Shown: positions 46,398 through 57,012, numbered from the stretch's first letter. The stretch: DNA of 64,000 nucleotides from Erodium maritimum (GCA_963921825.1 OY997588.1:72309020-72373019); one strand, 5' to 3'. The notes: generated by a model from the sequence alone, not told the origin. A program made the numbers and translations.

Positions 46398-46571
46398 CTC
46401 TGTAGCCTCCGTTTTTGACTGCTCGTATCCTCCTTTTCTTCCTCTGACAATCCTGCACACACATGCATCTATTAATTCACGAAAAACAAAGAAAATAAAC
46501 ACAAAATAACCTGGGGTTGCCTCCCGAGAAGCGCTTTTGTTTAATGTCGATAGCTCGACTCAAAGGCGGCT

Positions 46572-47615
46572 TTAGGCCACCTCTTCCTCCTCATAGTCTG
46601 GCTCCTCCAGGTATAGGGACTCCTCTGGTCCCAACGGTCCCCCATAATAATGCTTAATTCGATGTCCATTGAATAAAAATGGGGGCCATGTTCCATCACA
46701 AATTTCTACCGCCCCTTTTGATAAGACTCGAGTAACTTTATAGGGCCCGCTCCACTTCGAAACGAGCTTTCCAGAGAAGATCTTCAACCGAGAGTTATAG
46801 AGAAGGACCCTATCTCCCTCCCTAAACTCCCTTTGCACAATTTTCTTGTCATGGGCGATCTTGGTGCGCTCCTTGTATAAATCAGTGCTGAAATAAGAAA
46901 GGGACCTAAACTCGTCCAGCTCATTAATCTGCATCAACCTCTTTTCAGCACAAAGATTAGCATCAAAGATTAAAAACTTAAGCGCCCAATATGCTTTATG
47001 TTGTAACTCTAACGGTAAGTGACATGACTTCCCATATACCATCTTATACGGTGACATTCCAATAGGGGTTTTATATGTTGTTCTATATGCCCAAAGTGCA
47101 TCATCTAACTTTTGTGCCCAATTTTTCCTAGACATATCACCAGTCTTTTCTAAAATGCTTTTTAATTCCCTATTGGTAACTTCCACCTGCCCGCTAGTTT
47201 GGGGATGGTAGGGTGTAGCTAAGCGATGGGTGACTCCATATTGATTTAGAAGTTTCCAAAATATTTTATTGCAAAAGTGTTTCCCACCATCGCTTACTAT
47301 TGCCCTGGGTGTGCCAAACCGGGAAAAAATGTGCTTCTTAAGGAAAGCAACCACCGGGTTGGCATCATTAGTGGGTAAGGCTATCGCCTCTACCCACTTT
47401 TACACATAATCTACTGCAACTAGTACATATTCCATACCGTTAGATCTAGAAAATGGACCCATGAAGTCGATGTTCCACACATCGAACAACTCTACCTCTA
47501 TGGTAATGTTCAGAGGCATCTCATGCTTCTTTGAAATATTTCCTGTTCTTTGGCACCTGTCACATTGCTCAACAAACCGAATAGCATGATGAAATAAGTT
47601 AGGCCAATAAAAACC
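46572..47615 (-). pseudogene. Athila integrase
   Basis: The minus-strand open piece 46572-47354 carries FSRFGTPRAIVSDGGKHF, TPYHPQTSGQVEVTNRELK and ALWAYRTTYKTPIGMSPY, the second and third catalytic-acid regions of the gypsy integrase core and the Athila/Tat-type GMSPYKMVYGK motif. The part up to 47615 has the zinc-binding and first catalytic-acid regions. A C-terminal region (GDRVLLYNSRLKIFSGKLVS) follows, without an evident chromodomain. Broken, but better preserved than the copia genes. Confidence 0.88.
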
Positions 47616-48632
47616 TTATTGAAGTACCTTTTGAGCTGTTCTCTGTGGTCCAAAATGACCTCCTACATCACCCCCGTGACATTGATGCAAAATAGCTTCT
47701 TGCTCCTCTTCGGGGACACACCTTCTCACCATTTGATCTGCACAAATCTTAAACAGAAAAGGGTTATCCCAAAAATAGTTTTTCACATCATGTAAGAATT
47801 TGTTCTTCTGGTAGGGTTTCATGTCAGGAATTAGAGCACCACTTGCCAAGTAGTTTGCAAAACTTGCAAACCACGGGGCTTCGATGTGCTTTTCCTGGAA
47901 TAGGTGCACATCTGGAAACTCCTCATTTATTGGCTTACTCAGCTCTTCATATGGATTCTCAATCCTAGACAGGTGGTCTGCTATCACATTCTCTACTCCT
48001 TTCTTATCTCGTATTTCCAAATCAAATTCTTCGAGTAGTAAAATCCACCTTAGCAATCTAGGCTTAGCATCCTTCTTTCTAAACAGGTACTTAAGAGCTG
48101 CATGGTCAGTGTATACTATAACCTTGGATAAGACAAGATATGGGTGAAATTTGTCACATGCAAATACCACAGCTAAAAGTTCTTTTTCACTAGTAGCATA
48201 ATTTAATTGAGCCTTATTGAGAACTCTACTAGCATAGTATATGGTATGAAAAACCTTATCTTTCCTTTGTCCTAAAACTGCTCCTACCGCTATATCACTA
48301 GTATCACACATCAATTCAAATGGTAGAGACCAGTCGGGACTGACCATTACAAGTGCATTTAACAATTTTTCTTTTAAGTTTAAGAAGCTTTTCAAACATG
48401 CATCATCAAAATTAAAAGGGACATCTTTGACTAGCAAATTACATAATGGTTTAGAGATTTCAGAAAATCCCTTTATAAATCTCCTATAGAACCCTGCATG
48501 TCCTAAAAAACTTCTAATTCCTTTTATATTAATAGGTGGAGGTAATTTACCTATTACATCTACTTTGACCTTATCTACCTCAATCCCTTTAGATGAGATT
48601 TTATGGTCTAAAACAATTCCCAGTTGTATCAT
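47616..48632 (-). pseudogene. Athila RT thumb, RNase H and integrase zinc region
   Basis: A 338-residue minus-strand open piece: RT end ([20 protein letters not shown]), RNase H ([61 protein letters not shown]), and integrase zinc motif start ([20 protein letters not shown]). These are standard gypsy motifs in the usual order. Confidence 0.9.
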
Positions 48633-48638
48633 AAGATG

Positions 48639-49772
48639 TCATTTTTCCCAATTAAGAACAAGGTTTGTTTCTTCACATCTAGTCAACACTTTATGCAGAT
48701 TATTTAAACAATCATCAAACGAAGAACCAAACATAGAGAAATCATCCATAAATACTTCAAGGTAATCACCAATCATGTCATGAAAAATAGCAGTCATGCA
48801 TCTTTGAAATGTAGCAGGTGCATTACACAAACCGAATGGCATTCTTCTATATGCAAATGTTCCATAAGGGCAAGTTAAAGTCATTTTCTCTTGATCCTCG
48901 GGAGCTATAGCTACTTGATTATACCCACTATATCCATCTAGAAAGCAATAATATTCATGACCAGCTAATTTTTCTAACATTTGATCAATAAAAGGCAAGG
49001 GAAAATGGTCTTTTCGGGTGACATCATTTAATTTTCTATAGTCTATGCATACTCTCCACCCTGTAACAGTTCTAGTAGGAATTAGTTCATTCTTATCGTT
49101 TGTTACTACCGTCATCCCCCCTTTCTTAGGCACACATTGAATAGGACTAACCCAAGCACTATCAGAGATGGGATAGATAATACATGCATCGAGTAGCTTT
49201 ATAATTTCCTTTTTTACTACCTCTTGCATTAATGGGTTGAGCCTCCTTTGTGGTTGTACAGTTGGTTTGCAGGTATCTTCCATTAAGATCTTGTGCATAC
49301 ATGTTGACGGGCTAATTCCTCTAATGTCAGCTACTGTCCATCCAAAGGCCTTTTTATGTTCCTTGAGCACCCTCATCAGCTTTTCCTCCTGCAGAGAAGA
49401 CAATTCAGAAGAAATTATAACAGGTAATGTATTGTCTTCATTTAAAAACATGTATTTTAAATTATCTGGGAGGGGTTTTAATTCAAGCTCAGGGGCTTGC
49501 TCAACAGAGGGTTTTAGCATAGGCCCTTGCCTCGCCTCCAAGGTGAGACGAGTGTGGGGTCTATCCCTCTTTCTTGGAGGGCATGCCTCCAAGAGATTGA
49601 CCATCTCTGCTTCCTTATCCTGCATAAGATCGCAAGTGGTTGAATCCTCATTAATTAAACATGCCAGTAAAGGATCATCAGGAATAAAATTTTCCTGCAC
49701 TACAGAATCAATCAAGTCAATCCTATAATAAGTATCATCAGTTATAGCATGTTTGCCATATCGGATGGTCAA
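48639..49772 (-). pseudogene. Athila reverse transcriptase
   Basis: A 377-residue minus-strand open piece with the gypsy RT fingers and palm: VQPQRRLNPLMQEVVKKEI, WVSPIQCVPKKGGMTVV, WRVCIDYRKLNDVTRKDHFP, YYCFLDGYSGYNQ, FAYRRMPFGLCNAPATFQR and the catalytic YLEVFMDDFS. FMDDFS and the GGMTVV-NDKNELIPTRTV insertion are typical for Athila. The function is copying element RNA into cDNA. Confidence 0.92.
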
Positions 49773-49799
49773 TTTCCCTTGCTCTACATCAATAAGAGC

Positions 49800-50192
49800 T
49801 CAGGCTGTGGCCAAGAATGGTCTTCCTAGGATTAGGGGAATCTCATAATCTTCATGCATGTCCAAGATATAAAATTCAGCAGGGAAAATAAATTTGTCTA
49901 CTTTCACCAACACATCTTCCACAATCCCTCTTGGGTACTTAATAGATCTATCAGCTAGCTGTAGGGACATAGAAGTTGGTTTTAATTCCTCTTTCAATCC
50001 TAATTGCTTAAAAATATTTAAAGGCATCAAATTTATACTAGCCCCTAAATCACACAAAGCTTTTGCAAATGAAAGGGACCCCATTTCACATGGTATAGTG
50101 AAGCTACCCGGGTCTTTCAATTTAGGAGGCAGTTTATTCTGCAAGATAGCAGAACACTCCTCACTTAAATTCACCCTTTCATGCTCTTGCAA
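49800..50192 (-). pseudogene. Athila aspartic protease region
   Basis: Minus-strand open piece with ALCDLGASINLMPLNIFKQL (a DxGA-type active-site region) and PLILGRPFLATA (the ILGRPFL flap-end motif). The upstream part (LQNKLPPKLKDPGSFTIPC) is typical for Athila/Tat proteases. It would cleave the polyprotein. Confidence 0.88.
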
Positions 50193-50809
50193 TTTCTTTT
50201 GTTAGATATAATATCCTTCAAGAATTTTTCATAGATAGGCATGTTTTTAATTGCATCAAGAAAAGGAATATTAATCTCAAGCTTCCTAAACACATTCAAG
50301 AATTTAGCATACTGATCATCATGTTTAGACTTTTTAACAATAGAGGGGAAAGGAAGATGTGGAGTCCGGGTTTCTGAATCAACCACGGGCTCCCTTACCT
50401 TCTTACCTATGGAGTGCTCTCAGCTTACTACCTCTATTAAGTCTTCTTGCTCTTGATCTTGAATTTGTTCTGTAGAGATTTCTGAGGGTAGCTCTTTCTC
50501 ATTCTCCTTCTCTTCTGGTTCCACCACCTTACCACTCCTTGTAGTAATTGCATGTGCATTTTCTCTAGGATTCCTCTCGGTGTCACTAGGTAGGGATCTT
50601 GGAGGTCTGTAGTTTGCTGTTGTGGCAACCTGTCCTAGCTGAGTATTTACTGATTTATAGTTGTTATCTGCTTCAGCTTGTTTCCTAAGCAGCTCCCTTA
50701 TCTGCTGATCTTTTTCCTCTAACCGCTTATGTATTTTCCTATTCTCCTCATCATGTACCCTATTCTTCTCCTCCTGTATCCTATTCTTCTCCTCCTGTAT
50801 CTGCAACAT
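50171..50809 (-). pseudogene. Athila gag C-terminal part with charged coiled-coil-like region
   Basis: The minus-strand piece 50420-50809 is rich in Q, E, K and R in heptad-like spacing (LQIQEEKNRIQEEKNRVHDE), then NTQLGQVATTANYRPPRSLP and ENAHAITTRSGKVV, the conserved end of Athila gag. The piece 50171-50386 (PFPSIVKKSKHDDQYAKFLN, NMPIYEKFLKDIIS) is the conserved link to the protease. Broken. Confidence 0.82.
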
Positions 50810-50817
50810 TTTTAAAA

Positions 50818-51394
50818 TTAAAGAAGTCGGGTCAGAAAAAGGTTGTTGGTTACCTGAATTTTGCTGAGGTTGAGGATTTCTCTGCTGGTTGCCTTGATTT
50901 TGAGGTCTCTAATTGAATCCGGGAGGTGTTGGATTTTGGCTTCTTTGATTCTGATCTCCTCCCCATTTGAGCTCAGGGCGATCTTTCCAACCCTCATTAT
51001 AAGTATTTGAATAAGGGTCGTACTTCCTCCCTTGGTTACCATTATGATTCACCTAGTTAGCCTCCTCGTAGTCCATTGGATTAGGCTGTGGTGGTTGTCC
51101 CTGCATGCCTGCCATCATCAGCTTCATTTCTTTTAATTGCTCCATGACTTGATTTATTTCTGCTGCTGAGTTGACTGAATTGACGTAAGACCCTCCAGGT
51201 GCTCTTTTAGAATGCCAAGCATCATTGGCCATTATATTATCTAGAATCTCTTGGCACTTCTGCAGAATGTGTTTGGTGAACGAACCACCAGATGTGGCGT
51301 TCAGCTCTGCTTGACTTGGTCTGTTTAACCCTTGGTAGAATGTCTGCAGCTAGAACCACATCTCTTGTCCATGGTGGGGACACTTCCTCATGAG
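50818..51394 (-). pseudogene. Athila gag middle part, Q/N-rich linker
   Basis: Decayed stretch between the gag core and the C-terminal part. Fragments in several frames code for N, Q, G and P-rich sequence. By position it belongs to gag; no zinc knuckle seen. Confidence 0.55.
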
Positions 51395-52081
51395 TCATTG
51401 ATATCGCGCCCAAGCTTCTGCTAGTGATTCAAAGTTCGATTGACCAAAATTTTGGATCTTGGCTCTTAGCTCCTTAGTCTTCCTTGGCGAGTAGAATCTA
51501 GCTAGAAACTTCTGTGATAGATCAACCCATGTTGTAAGTGCGTGGTTAGGTAGGCTTGAAATCCAGTCAGCTGCCTCATCCCTTAAAGTAAACTTGAAGA
51601 CCCGCAATTTAATTGCTTTGTTTGACACTCCATTGTACCTGAAAGTAGCACAAATCTCATTAAATTTAGTCAAATGTGCACCAGGATCGGGATCCGTGTT
51701 TGGATTCCCGCTAAATGTATTTTGTAGAAGTAATTGGATGGTAGAGGTTTTAATCTCGAATTGGTGAGCTTCCACTGGTGGTAGGAGAATGCTCTGATGT
51801 AGGTTATTGGTATGAGGTGTTCCATAATCAAAGAGATATCTTGGTGGCTCCGCGACAGTTATAGGTTCCTCTTGTTGATTTCTTTGGACCACCTGGTTAT
51901 TCTGTTGTCCACCTCCTGCATTCTGCCTAGTGGCATCAGTGCCCACATTTTCCATTGTGTCTGAATTGACACTTCCCTCACCAAGTTTCTTCTTTAAAGC
52001 TCTTATCTTCAATTGTCCTGCTTCTCGTAAATATGTATCACTAAGCAAATACATTGGAGTGGATTTAGAACTTGTGAGCAT
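51395..52081 (-). pseudogene. Athila gag core
   Basis: A 228-residue minus-strand open piece. Residues about 100-228 match the retrotransposon gag domain: NTFSGNPNTDPDPGAHLTKF, LRVFKFTLRDEAADWISSLP, TWVDLSQKFLARFYSPRKT, FESLAEAWARYQ. The N-terminal 100 residues are low-complexity and Q/N-rich. It lies just inside the PBS. It would form the capsid particle. Confidence 0.9.
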
Positions 52082-52152
52082 AAATTAAAAAGCAAAAATT
52101 AAAAAGTGAAATAGTCGAAACACAACTTTTATAGAAAGGGTTGGCTCAATTG

Positions 52153-52171
52153 CTCCCCGGCAACGGCGCCA
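52153..52171 (-). other. Athila primer-binding site (tRNA-Asp type)
   Basis: On the minus strand TGGCGCCGTTGCCGGGGAG, six bases inside the LTR end. This is the standard Athila PBS, complementary to the 3' end of tRNA-Asp. Confidence 0.93.
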
Positions 52172-52177
52172 TTAACT

Positions 52178-53529
52178 TGACGCCCTGCGTTTTTAGCACA
52201 GAAAAGGACACGGCAAGCGTACCGGTCGTCAAGTAGTATTTTTGGAATTTAAGTTCCGGATTATCGTACCCAAGGGAGCACGAGTCAAGCACGTTCTATA
52301 TCAAAATCGTTGTCAAGCTATTTCGATGAAATGATGATTTTTTTTTAAAACATGAAAAGTAAACAGTAAGCGAAATGACAGTGAGCCAGTAATCACAAAG
52401 CTTAGAAGAGTTTTAATTCAGAGAAAAAGTAATCTAAGGTTGTGGGTTCATAGAGACCGTTTTCAATGCATTTGACTGACGATGAACATTGTGAAGTTGT
52501 TCTGATTTTAGGGGCAACGAATTATCTCTCAAACTAGTCCTAACTCCTCACGTTGTTTCGGACCCTAATGGAATCTAACCACCCAGCTCTCACGAATCAG
52601 GATGTAGGGAGACCCAAAGCATTACGTTATTTGATAATTTCTAACTTTCGGTTTGAACCCTATGGTTATTGCAATCGTGTTAACCTAGCTATCAGTAGTC
52701 TAGATTTAAACCCAATTCGTAAAAGATTTCTGACCCAATTGCAACCCACCTCTCACGAGTGTCAGATTGCAATTCCCACCTTCTATCAGGCCTACCAGGG
52801 AGATAGAGCATTAAGTTCAAATCTAATACAAACTCTAAATCATTTATACAATACTCATTTATACAATCAACACATTGGAAAGCAAATCTCTAATCCCCCA
52901 TAACCCTAGATTATGGGGTTTTAGTTACTCATGAGCAAGGAAGAAGAAAACACCATTGATGAACATGAAGAAAGCTTCATAATTGACCAAAGTAGAGAAA
53001 TACAATACCCAATATTTTACTACAATGATGTTCTTCAAGTGGAAATCCTCTCCTCAAGCTTGCTCTCAACTCTCCTCTCTTCTTAGCTCTCAAAATTACA
53101 AGTTATTTCTATTGGAGGCTGATTTTAGGTTTAAAAAGGGTAAAAACTCGAAACTGAAGCGGTTTGGGAAACAGGTCTGCGCGCGCATCACGGCTCCGTG
53201 ATGGCATCCGTCACGGACACCGTCACGTATCCGTGACGGAGCAGAACGATTTGGAGAAATTTGGGTCTTCGTCACGGCTCCGTGACACTACCCGTGACGG
53301 GTTCTGTCACGGATCCGTGATGCCTGCTCTGTTCCACCACTTTGTCTGCTGCTTTCGAATTTCTTCCCCTTTTTTATGCGTTTTCGCTCCTTTTCCAAGC
53401 TATACCATGTGAAACATGAAAAACGCTAGAAACGAGCAAAACATAAGAGAGTGAGACAATAATGGGCTAAAATCAACAGTAAAATCACCCTAAATGTGGC
53501 ATTTTTAATGCTAAGATGCGTCCGCATCA
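52178..53529 (-). repeat. 5' LTR of the Athila-like element
   Basis: On the minus strand starts TGATGCGGACGCATC and ends GCAGGGCGTCA, 1352 bp. Beside the PBS at its left, and the chromovirus pol resumes at its right. It carries the palindromic cluster 53188-53321. The ORFs 52553-52903 and 52983-53201 are LTR ORFs also present in the left LTR. Confidence 0.93.
53188..53321. repeat. Palindromic TCACGG(N2)CCGTGA cluster (array 4)
   Basis: Homologous to array 1 and longer: ATCACGGCTCCGTGATGG, CGTCACGGCTCCGTGACA, TGTCACGGATCCGTGATG and half sites in about 134 bp. Confidence 0.85.
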
Positions 53530-53836
53530 TACGACAGACCATGTAGGTAGCCAGTGTGTTGGGCTGAGGTAGGGGATCGGAGCTTACTTGGACCAGATAT
53601 GGTCAGAGAGACGACTGAGAAGGTCGCAGTGATTAGAGAGCGGTTGAAGACCGCACAGAGCCGTCAGAAGAGCTATGTAGACAAACGTCGCAAACCTCTT
53701 GAGTTCTCGATTGGAGACCATGTATTTCTGAGGGTGAGCCCGAAGAAGGGCCTATTGCAGTTCAACCGCGGAGGAGGCAAGTTGACCCCGAGATTCATCG
53801 GACCCTTTGAGATCTTGGACAGAGTTTGAGCAGTGG
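53530..53836 (+). pseudogene. Chromovirus-like Ty3/gypsy pol, integrase C-terminus (right piece)
   Basis: Resumes the plus-strand gene left at 946: CWAEVGDRSLLGPDMVRETT, then RQKSYVDKRRKPLEFSIGDH, VFLRVSPKKGLLQF and PRFIGPFEILDRV, the conserved integrase tail of Tekay/Del chromoviruses. The sequence then passes directly into a chromovirus-type LTR at 53837, so the chromodomain end is not seen. Broken. Confidence 0.85.
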
Positions 53837-55378
53837 CTGTCACACCCCAAATCCGGTTCTTGCCCGGACTCAAGGCGTGACTAGGAATAAGTGATTAAAA
53901 GACAATAACTCAACAATAAGTTCTTGACAAAAACTCCAATAAGAAACTCAAATCCACAAAATTTAGTTTAAAACATAAATAACCCTCCAGGGGTGTAATA
54001 ATAATCCTCCACAAAATCTGTTCCAAACAGAAATAAAATAAAAGCGAAGTCTCTATAGACACCCACACCGAGAAGCTCCCGAGCCTCTACTCCTCAATCA
54101 AGCCTGTAAACACAACAATAAACTCACAGGGGTGAGCTTGCACTCAGTAGGGAAAACACATAACAAGGTGGACCTTAAACTCAATAAAGTCAACATCAAA
54201 GTCAACAAGATAGATCTTAACAAACACGGGTAATAGGTAAACCAGTCAATGTCGTGGCACATGAAGTCTCCACCCTCCGATCCACATATGATGTGTCCTC
54301 TTGGATTTTCCCTCAAATCTAGAGGAGACGCATAACATTGAGGCGACCGGAAACAACCCTTCGGGGCGCTTATCATCGGGATTCTCAGAAACGTCTCCAA
54401 AGGATTTTATGTCCTCGGGAACCAAGGTATTACTCCCATAGGAAGCATACACTTGGGCAATTCAATAATGATTAGTTAATAATTGAATAACGCACTCAAA
54501 CTGAAAACAAGAAACAATCCAATCCCAACAACCACCAATTCATTGCCACACATAGCTCACACATCACCAATTCACCACAACACACAGTACACGAATAACA
54601 TAATCATAGCACACCAATCACACAATCACAACTTACCGTTCACTTACCAGTCTCGAACCAACGGGGCATCGATCACCTGATTGCACCGCTCGGTACAACC
54701 AGTCATACTCGATGCTACAAGTAACCATTTAAGGACAACAAGCAATCATTCAAATACATTCAACGGTCAAGTATGAGTTTAATCAACCAATCATAAAAAC
54801 CTTCAATCGAGCATTCACACATGCAATTCAACTAGTTCCGTTAGACTCTTTAGCCTATCCACTAAGCAACCAACAACCAAGCATGTGATCCTAACACGCA
54901 ACTAATCCGAGGGCTTTGCCAAGGCCACTCTACCAGTCAAACAATTCCCAAGTATTGAAAGCGAGTTACACTAGTGATTGGCATCCTAATCATTCACCAC
55001 TAGACACTTCCGGTTATTAGTAATAGAAAGACGATTATTCTAGTTATTCGCATCCTATAGGCATTTCTAGGACCTTTCCAATTTTATTAGCCTAACATGC
55101 ATACTAAGCATCATAAACGAGGGGTTAAGGCTTTCCCTACCTCGAGGTCTTCCTCTCAACACTCTGATGAAGCCCGGTGGTCACCACTCCGTTCTTCACT
55201 CGGGTCCCGGCGTGATCTTTGCTCCTCTAGCTCGATCCCCAAAGTCTTGGACACAAAGAAACGTTAATTAGACTCCACTTAATCAGCAAGTAAGACCCCC
55301 AAAGCCCCTCCAAAGTTCAGCTCAAAACCAAGATCAACCAAGGTGAAAAACCCTCAAAGAAACCCCCACCCTGGTCTG

Positions 55379-55512
55379 CCACGGACCTGGTCACGGATCC
55401 GTGAGGCCAACCATCACGGTTACCATCACGGAGCCGTGACGAGTGCCGTCACGGACTCCCTCACGGAGCCGTGACGTCGCCCGTCACGGGATCCGTCACG
55501 GATCCGTGGCGC
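55379..55512. repeat. Palindromic TCACGG(N2)CCGTGA cluster (array 5)
   Basis: Includes GGTCACGGATCCGTGAGG, CATCACGGAGCCGTGACG, CCTCACGGAGCCGTGACG and CGTCACGGATCCGTGGCG. It lies in a chromovirus-type LTR, not an Athila LTR. Confidence 0.85.
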
Positions 55513-56099
55513 ACCAGGGCAGTTTCGCCCTTCTTCAACCTCCAGCTCCTCTTCTCCGAAAAACCACCTTCAAACCCCAAATTTTACCCCTTCCAACTCC
55601 CAAAACAGTCCAAATCCTTCAATAATCCTCTACCCATGGTAGGAATCAACACACAAACAAGTTTCTAATGATTCATCAAATCAAACCCAACTCAAAAGCT
55701 CCAACAACTAAGGATTTCTCACCAAAAACCCAACAAAGCTTCTCATCAACAACATCTCCCACCATTTCTACTCAAACCCAACAACATCTAGCAATTTCAC
55801 CCAAAACCCATGAAAAGAGATGAAGAGAAATGAGGATTAGAGAGTTCCATTACCTCTAGAAGATTGAGATGAAGAAGATTGTGAGGATTTGGAGAAGGGT
55901 TGGCTAAAGGAAGGCTTCAAGTGGCCTCTTCTTCCTTGATTCTTCTTCAAAGCTCCATGGGAGCTCCTCTCTCTTGCACCTACTCCAATTTTCGGCTACA
56001 CCAAGTAAAATGGGTTGGTATCTAACTACAATCTAGAACGTGGGGGTATGTTCTTGCAACAATTAATTTGGAAAAGAATTTTTTTTTAAAGAAAAGAAA

Positions 56100-56260
56100 A
56101 TAAGTGTTATGGGCTGGTTTGGGCGGTCAGACACGGGTTGGGCCTGAACCAAGCGAGCCCACGCAAGTCACGCGCAGGCCCGGTTTCCCCAAGCCCAACT
56201 CGTGCTGAACCCAAACCCTATGCTTAAAAGGCGTCGCGACGCTCTCTCTCTCAGTTGCTT
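56100..56260 (+). promoter_or_regulatory. Promoter-like segment: TGGGCY motifs, telo-box, TATA-like word, CT-rich start
   Basis: In order: TGGGCT (56109), TGGGCC (near 56139), two inverted AGCCCA words, telo-box AAACCCTA (56213-56220), CTTAAAAGG (56223-56231, TATA-like) and a CTCTCTCTCTC tract (56241-56252). The following 500 bases are C-rich like a plant 5' leader. Inferred to be the LTR promoter; direction plus. Confidence 0.45.
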
Positions 56261-56849
56261 GCACGCGAACCGAGGTGTCTCCTTCGCTCGTCTCCCTCCC
56301 GAACCGACCTCCCACCGTCGCCGTCCACCGGCCTCCTTCTACGTCAACCTTCGCACCTCGTACCCATCTCTCTCCACCTTCCTCTCCTTCATCCAATTCC
56401 CTGTCGACGAAGCCCCAAATAGAAAACCCTATCCCCTCTCGTTCTCGTCCTCTAATCCAACCCACCGCCGTCTAAATACTTGCCGGAGTAATCGTCCCCG
56501 TCTTCTTCTTCGTCGGAAATCACGAGCTCCGGGCTCGCCTTGGCTTCGGACGGGACTGGAGAGCGTCGCCGGAGTGCTCAAGTTCCAAATATGGAACTTG
56601 CACGTCAGCGAGCTCTTTGGCCGTCAGATCTGGCCGTAAGAGCTCGGGCCTCGCCCCAACCCACCTTCCCTTCGCATTCCCGAGCTTCTGACGTATCCCC
56701 CGCCGTCAAAACCGCCGCCATCGCCGGAGTCCGCCGGAACCCTAGCCCCGTCTACCTCCGTTCACGGCTCAGGCAGGACGAGACCTCGGGTTAGGCTCGA
56801 CCTGGATTCAGTTGGGCCTCGGGCCTGGACGGTTTGGGCCTCGGGCCTA

Positions 56850-57012
56850 GATCGGTCTGGGCCTGGGTCTGACTGAATCTGAGTCCGGGTTCGACTCGGG
56901 TCTGGATCCGGGTATGGGTCGGGCACGGGTCGGATCGGGTCTGGACCCGGATCCGGGTCGGTTTCCGGATTCGGGTCGGGTTTCTGGTCAGACTCGGGTC
57001 AACCGGGTCGGG
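56850..57012 (+). repeat. Degenerate GGGTCGGG/GGGTCTGG simple repeat
   Basis: About 160 bp of degenerate G/T/C-rich words (GGGTCTGGATCCGGGTATGG and relatives). It resembles the TGGGCY and CCGGGCC-rich DNA near 46100 in composition. No gene. Confidence 0.7.

Larger units (their letters stand above)
45633..46571 (-). promoter_or_regulatory. Spacer between Athila pol and env-like ORF with promoter-like module
   Basis: Read on the minus strand, the order is: post-pol GCGCTTCTCGGGAGGCAACC (typical for this lineage), palindromic cluster (46263-46397), five TGGGCC/TGGGCT (site II-like) motifs at about 46100-46230 with a tandem unit containing GGGCTTCGGACCGGGCC, a telo-box AAACCCTAA (46074-46082), a C/T-rich stretch, a second palindromic cluster (45640-45783), then the ATG at 45632. 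Site II plus telo-box pairs are known from promoters of plant ribosomal-protein and cell-cycle genes. I infer that this may drive the env-like ORF; the small ORFs here (45805-46059, 46145-46405) look like chance. Confidence 0.5.
947..53529 (-). mobile_element. Athila-like Ty3/gypsy retrotransposon, host to nested insertions
   Basis: Outer element of the nest, minus strand. Order read right to left: 5' LTR (52178-53529), PBS, gag, protease, RT, RNase H, integrase, spacer, env-like ORF, inserted elements, and a partial 3' LTR (947-2030). The PBS type (complementary to tRNA-Asp), the gag and FMDDFS-type RT sequence and the env-like ORF behind pol are Athila features. It interrupts the chromovirus pol whose parts are at 1-946 and 53530-53836. 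Its own DNA is 947-2637, about 42600-42828 and 44516-53529; everything between is later insertions. LTRs differ by a few percent by eye, suggesting an age on the order of a million years under usual plant rates. The copy is broken in several places. Confidence 0.85.
53837..56800 (+). repeat. Chromovirus-type LTR (left arm, plus)
   Basis: Starts TGTCACACCCCAAATCCGG. It contains the conserved GGGGTGAGCTTGCACTCA hairpin block (near 54130), GAGGAGACGCATAAC (near 54322) and CGAGTTACACTAGTGATT (near 54962). It is homologous by eye to the inverted copy ending at 58988 over about 1.4 kb and to LTR-B. The second half carries palindromic array 5 and a promoter-like segment. The right boundary is uncertain. 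Confidence 0.7.

Noticed and set aside
45805-46502. ORFs of 84, 86 and 142 residues in the Athila spacer
   Set aside because: Biased composition from GC-rich repeats, overlapping on both strands, no known domain. The stretch looks regulatory.
56127-56794. ORFs of 145, 112 and 84 residues in the C-rich core near 56.1-56.8 kb, a possible host gene exon
   Set aside because: Overlapping frames on both strands in serine/proline/arginine-rich translation of C-rich DNA; no domain. A 5' leader of the LTR transcript fits better, but a captured host leader cannot be excluded.
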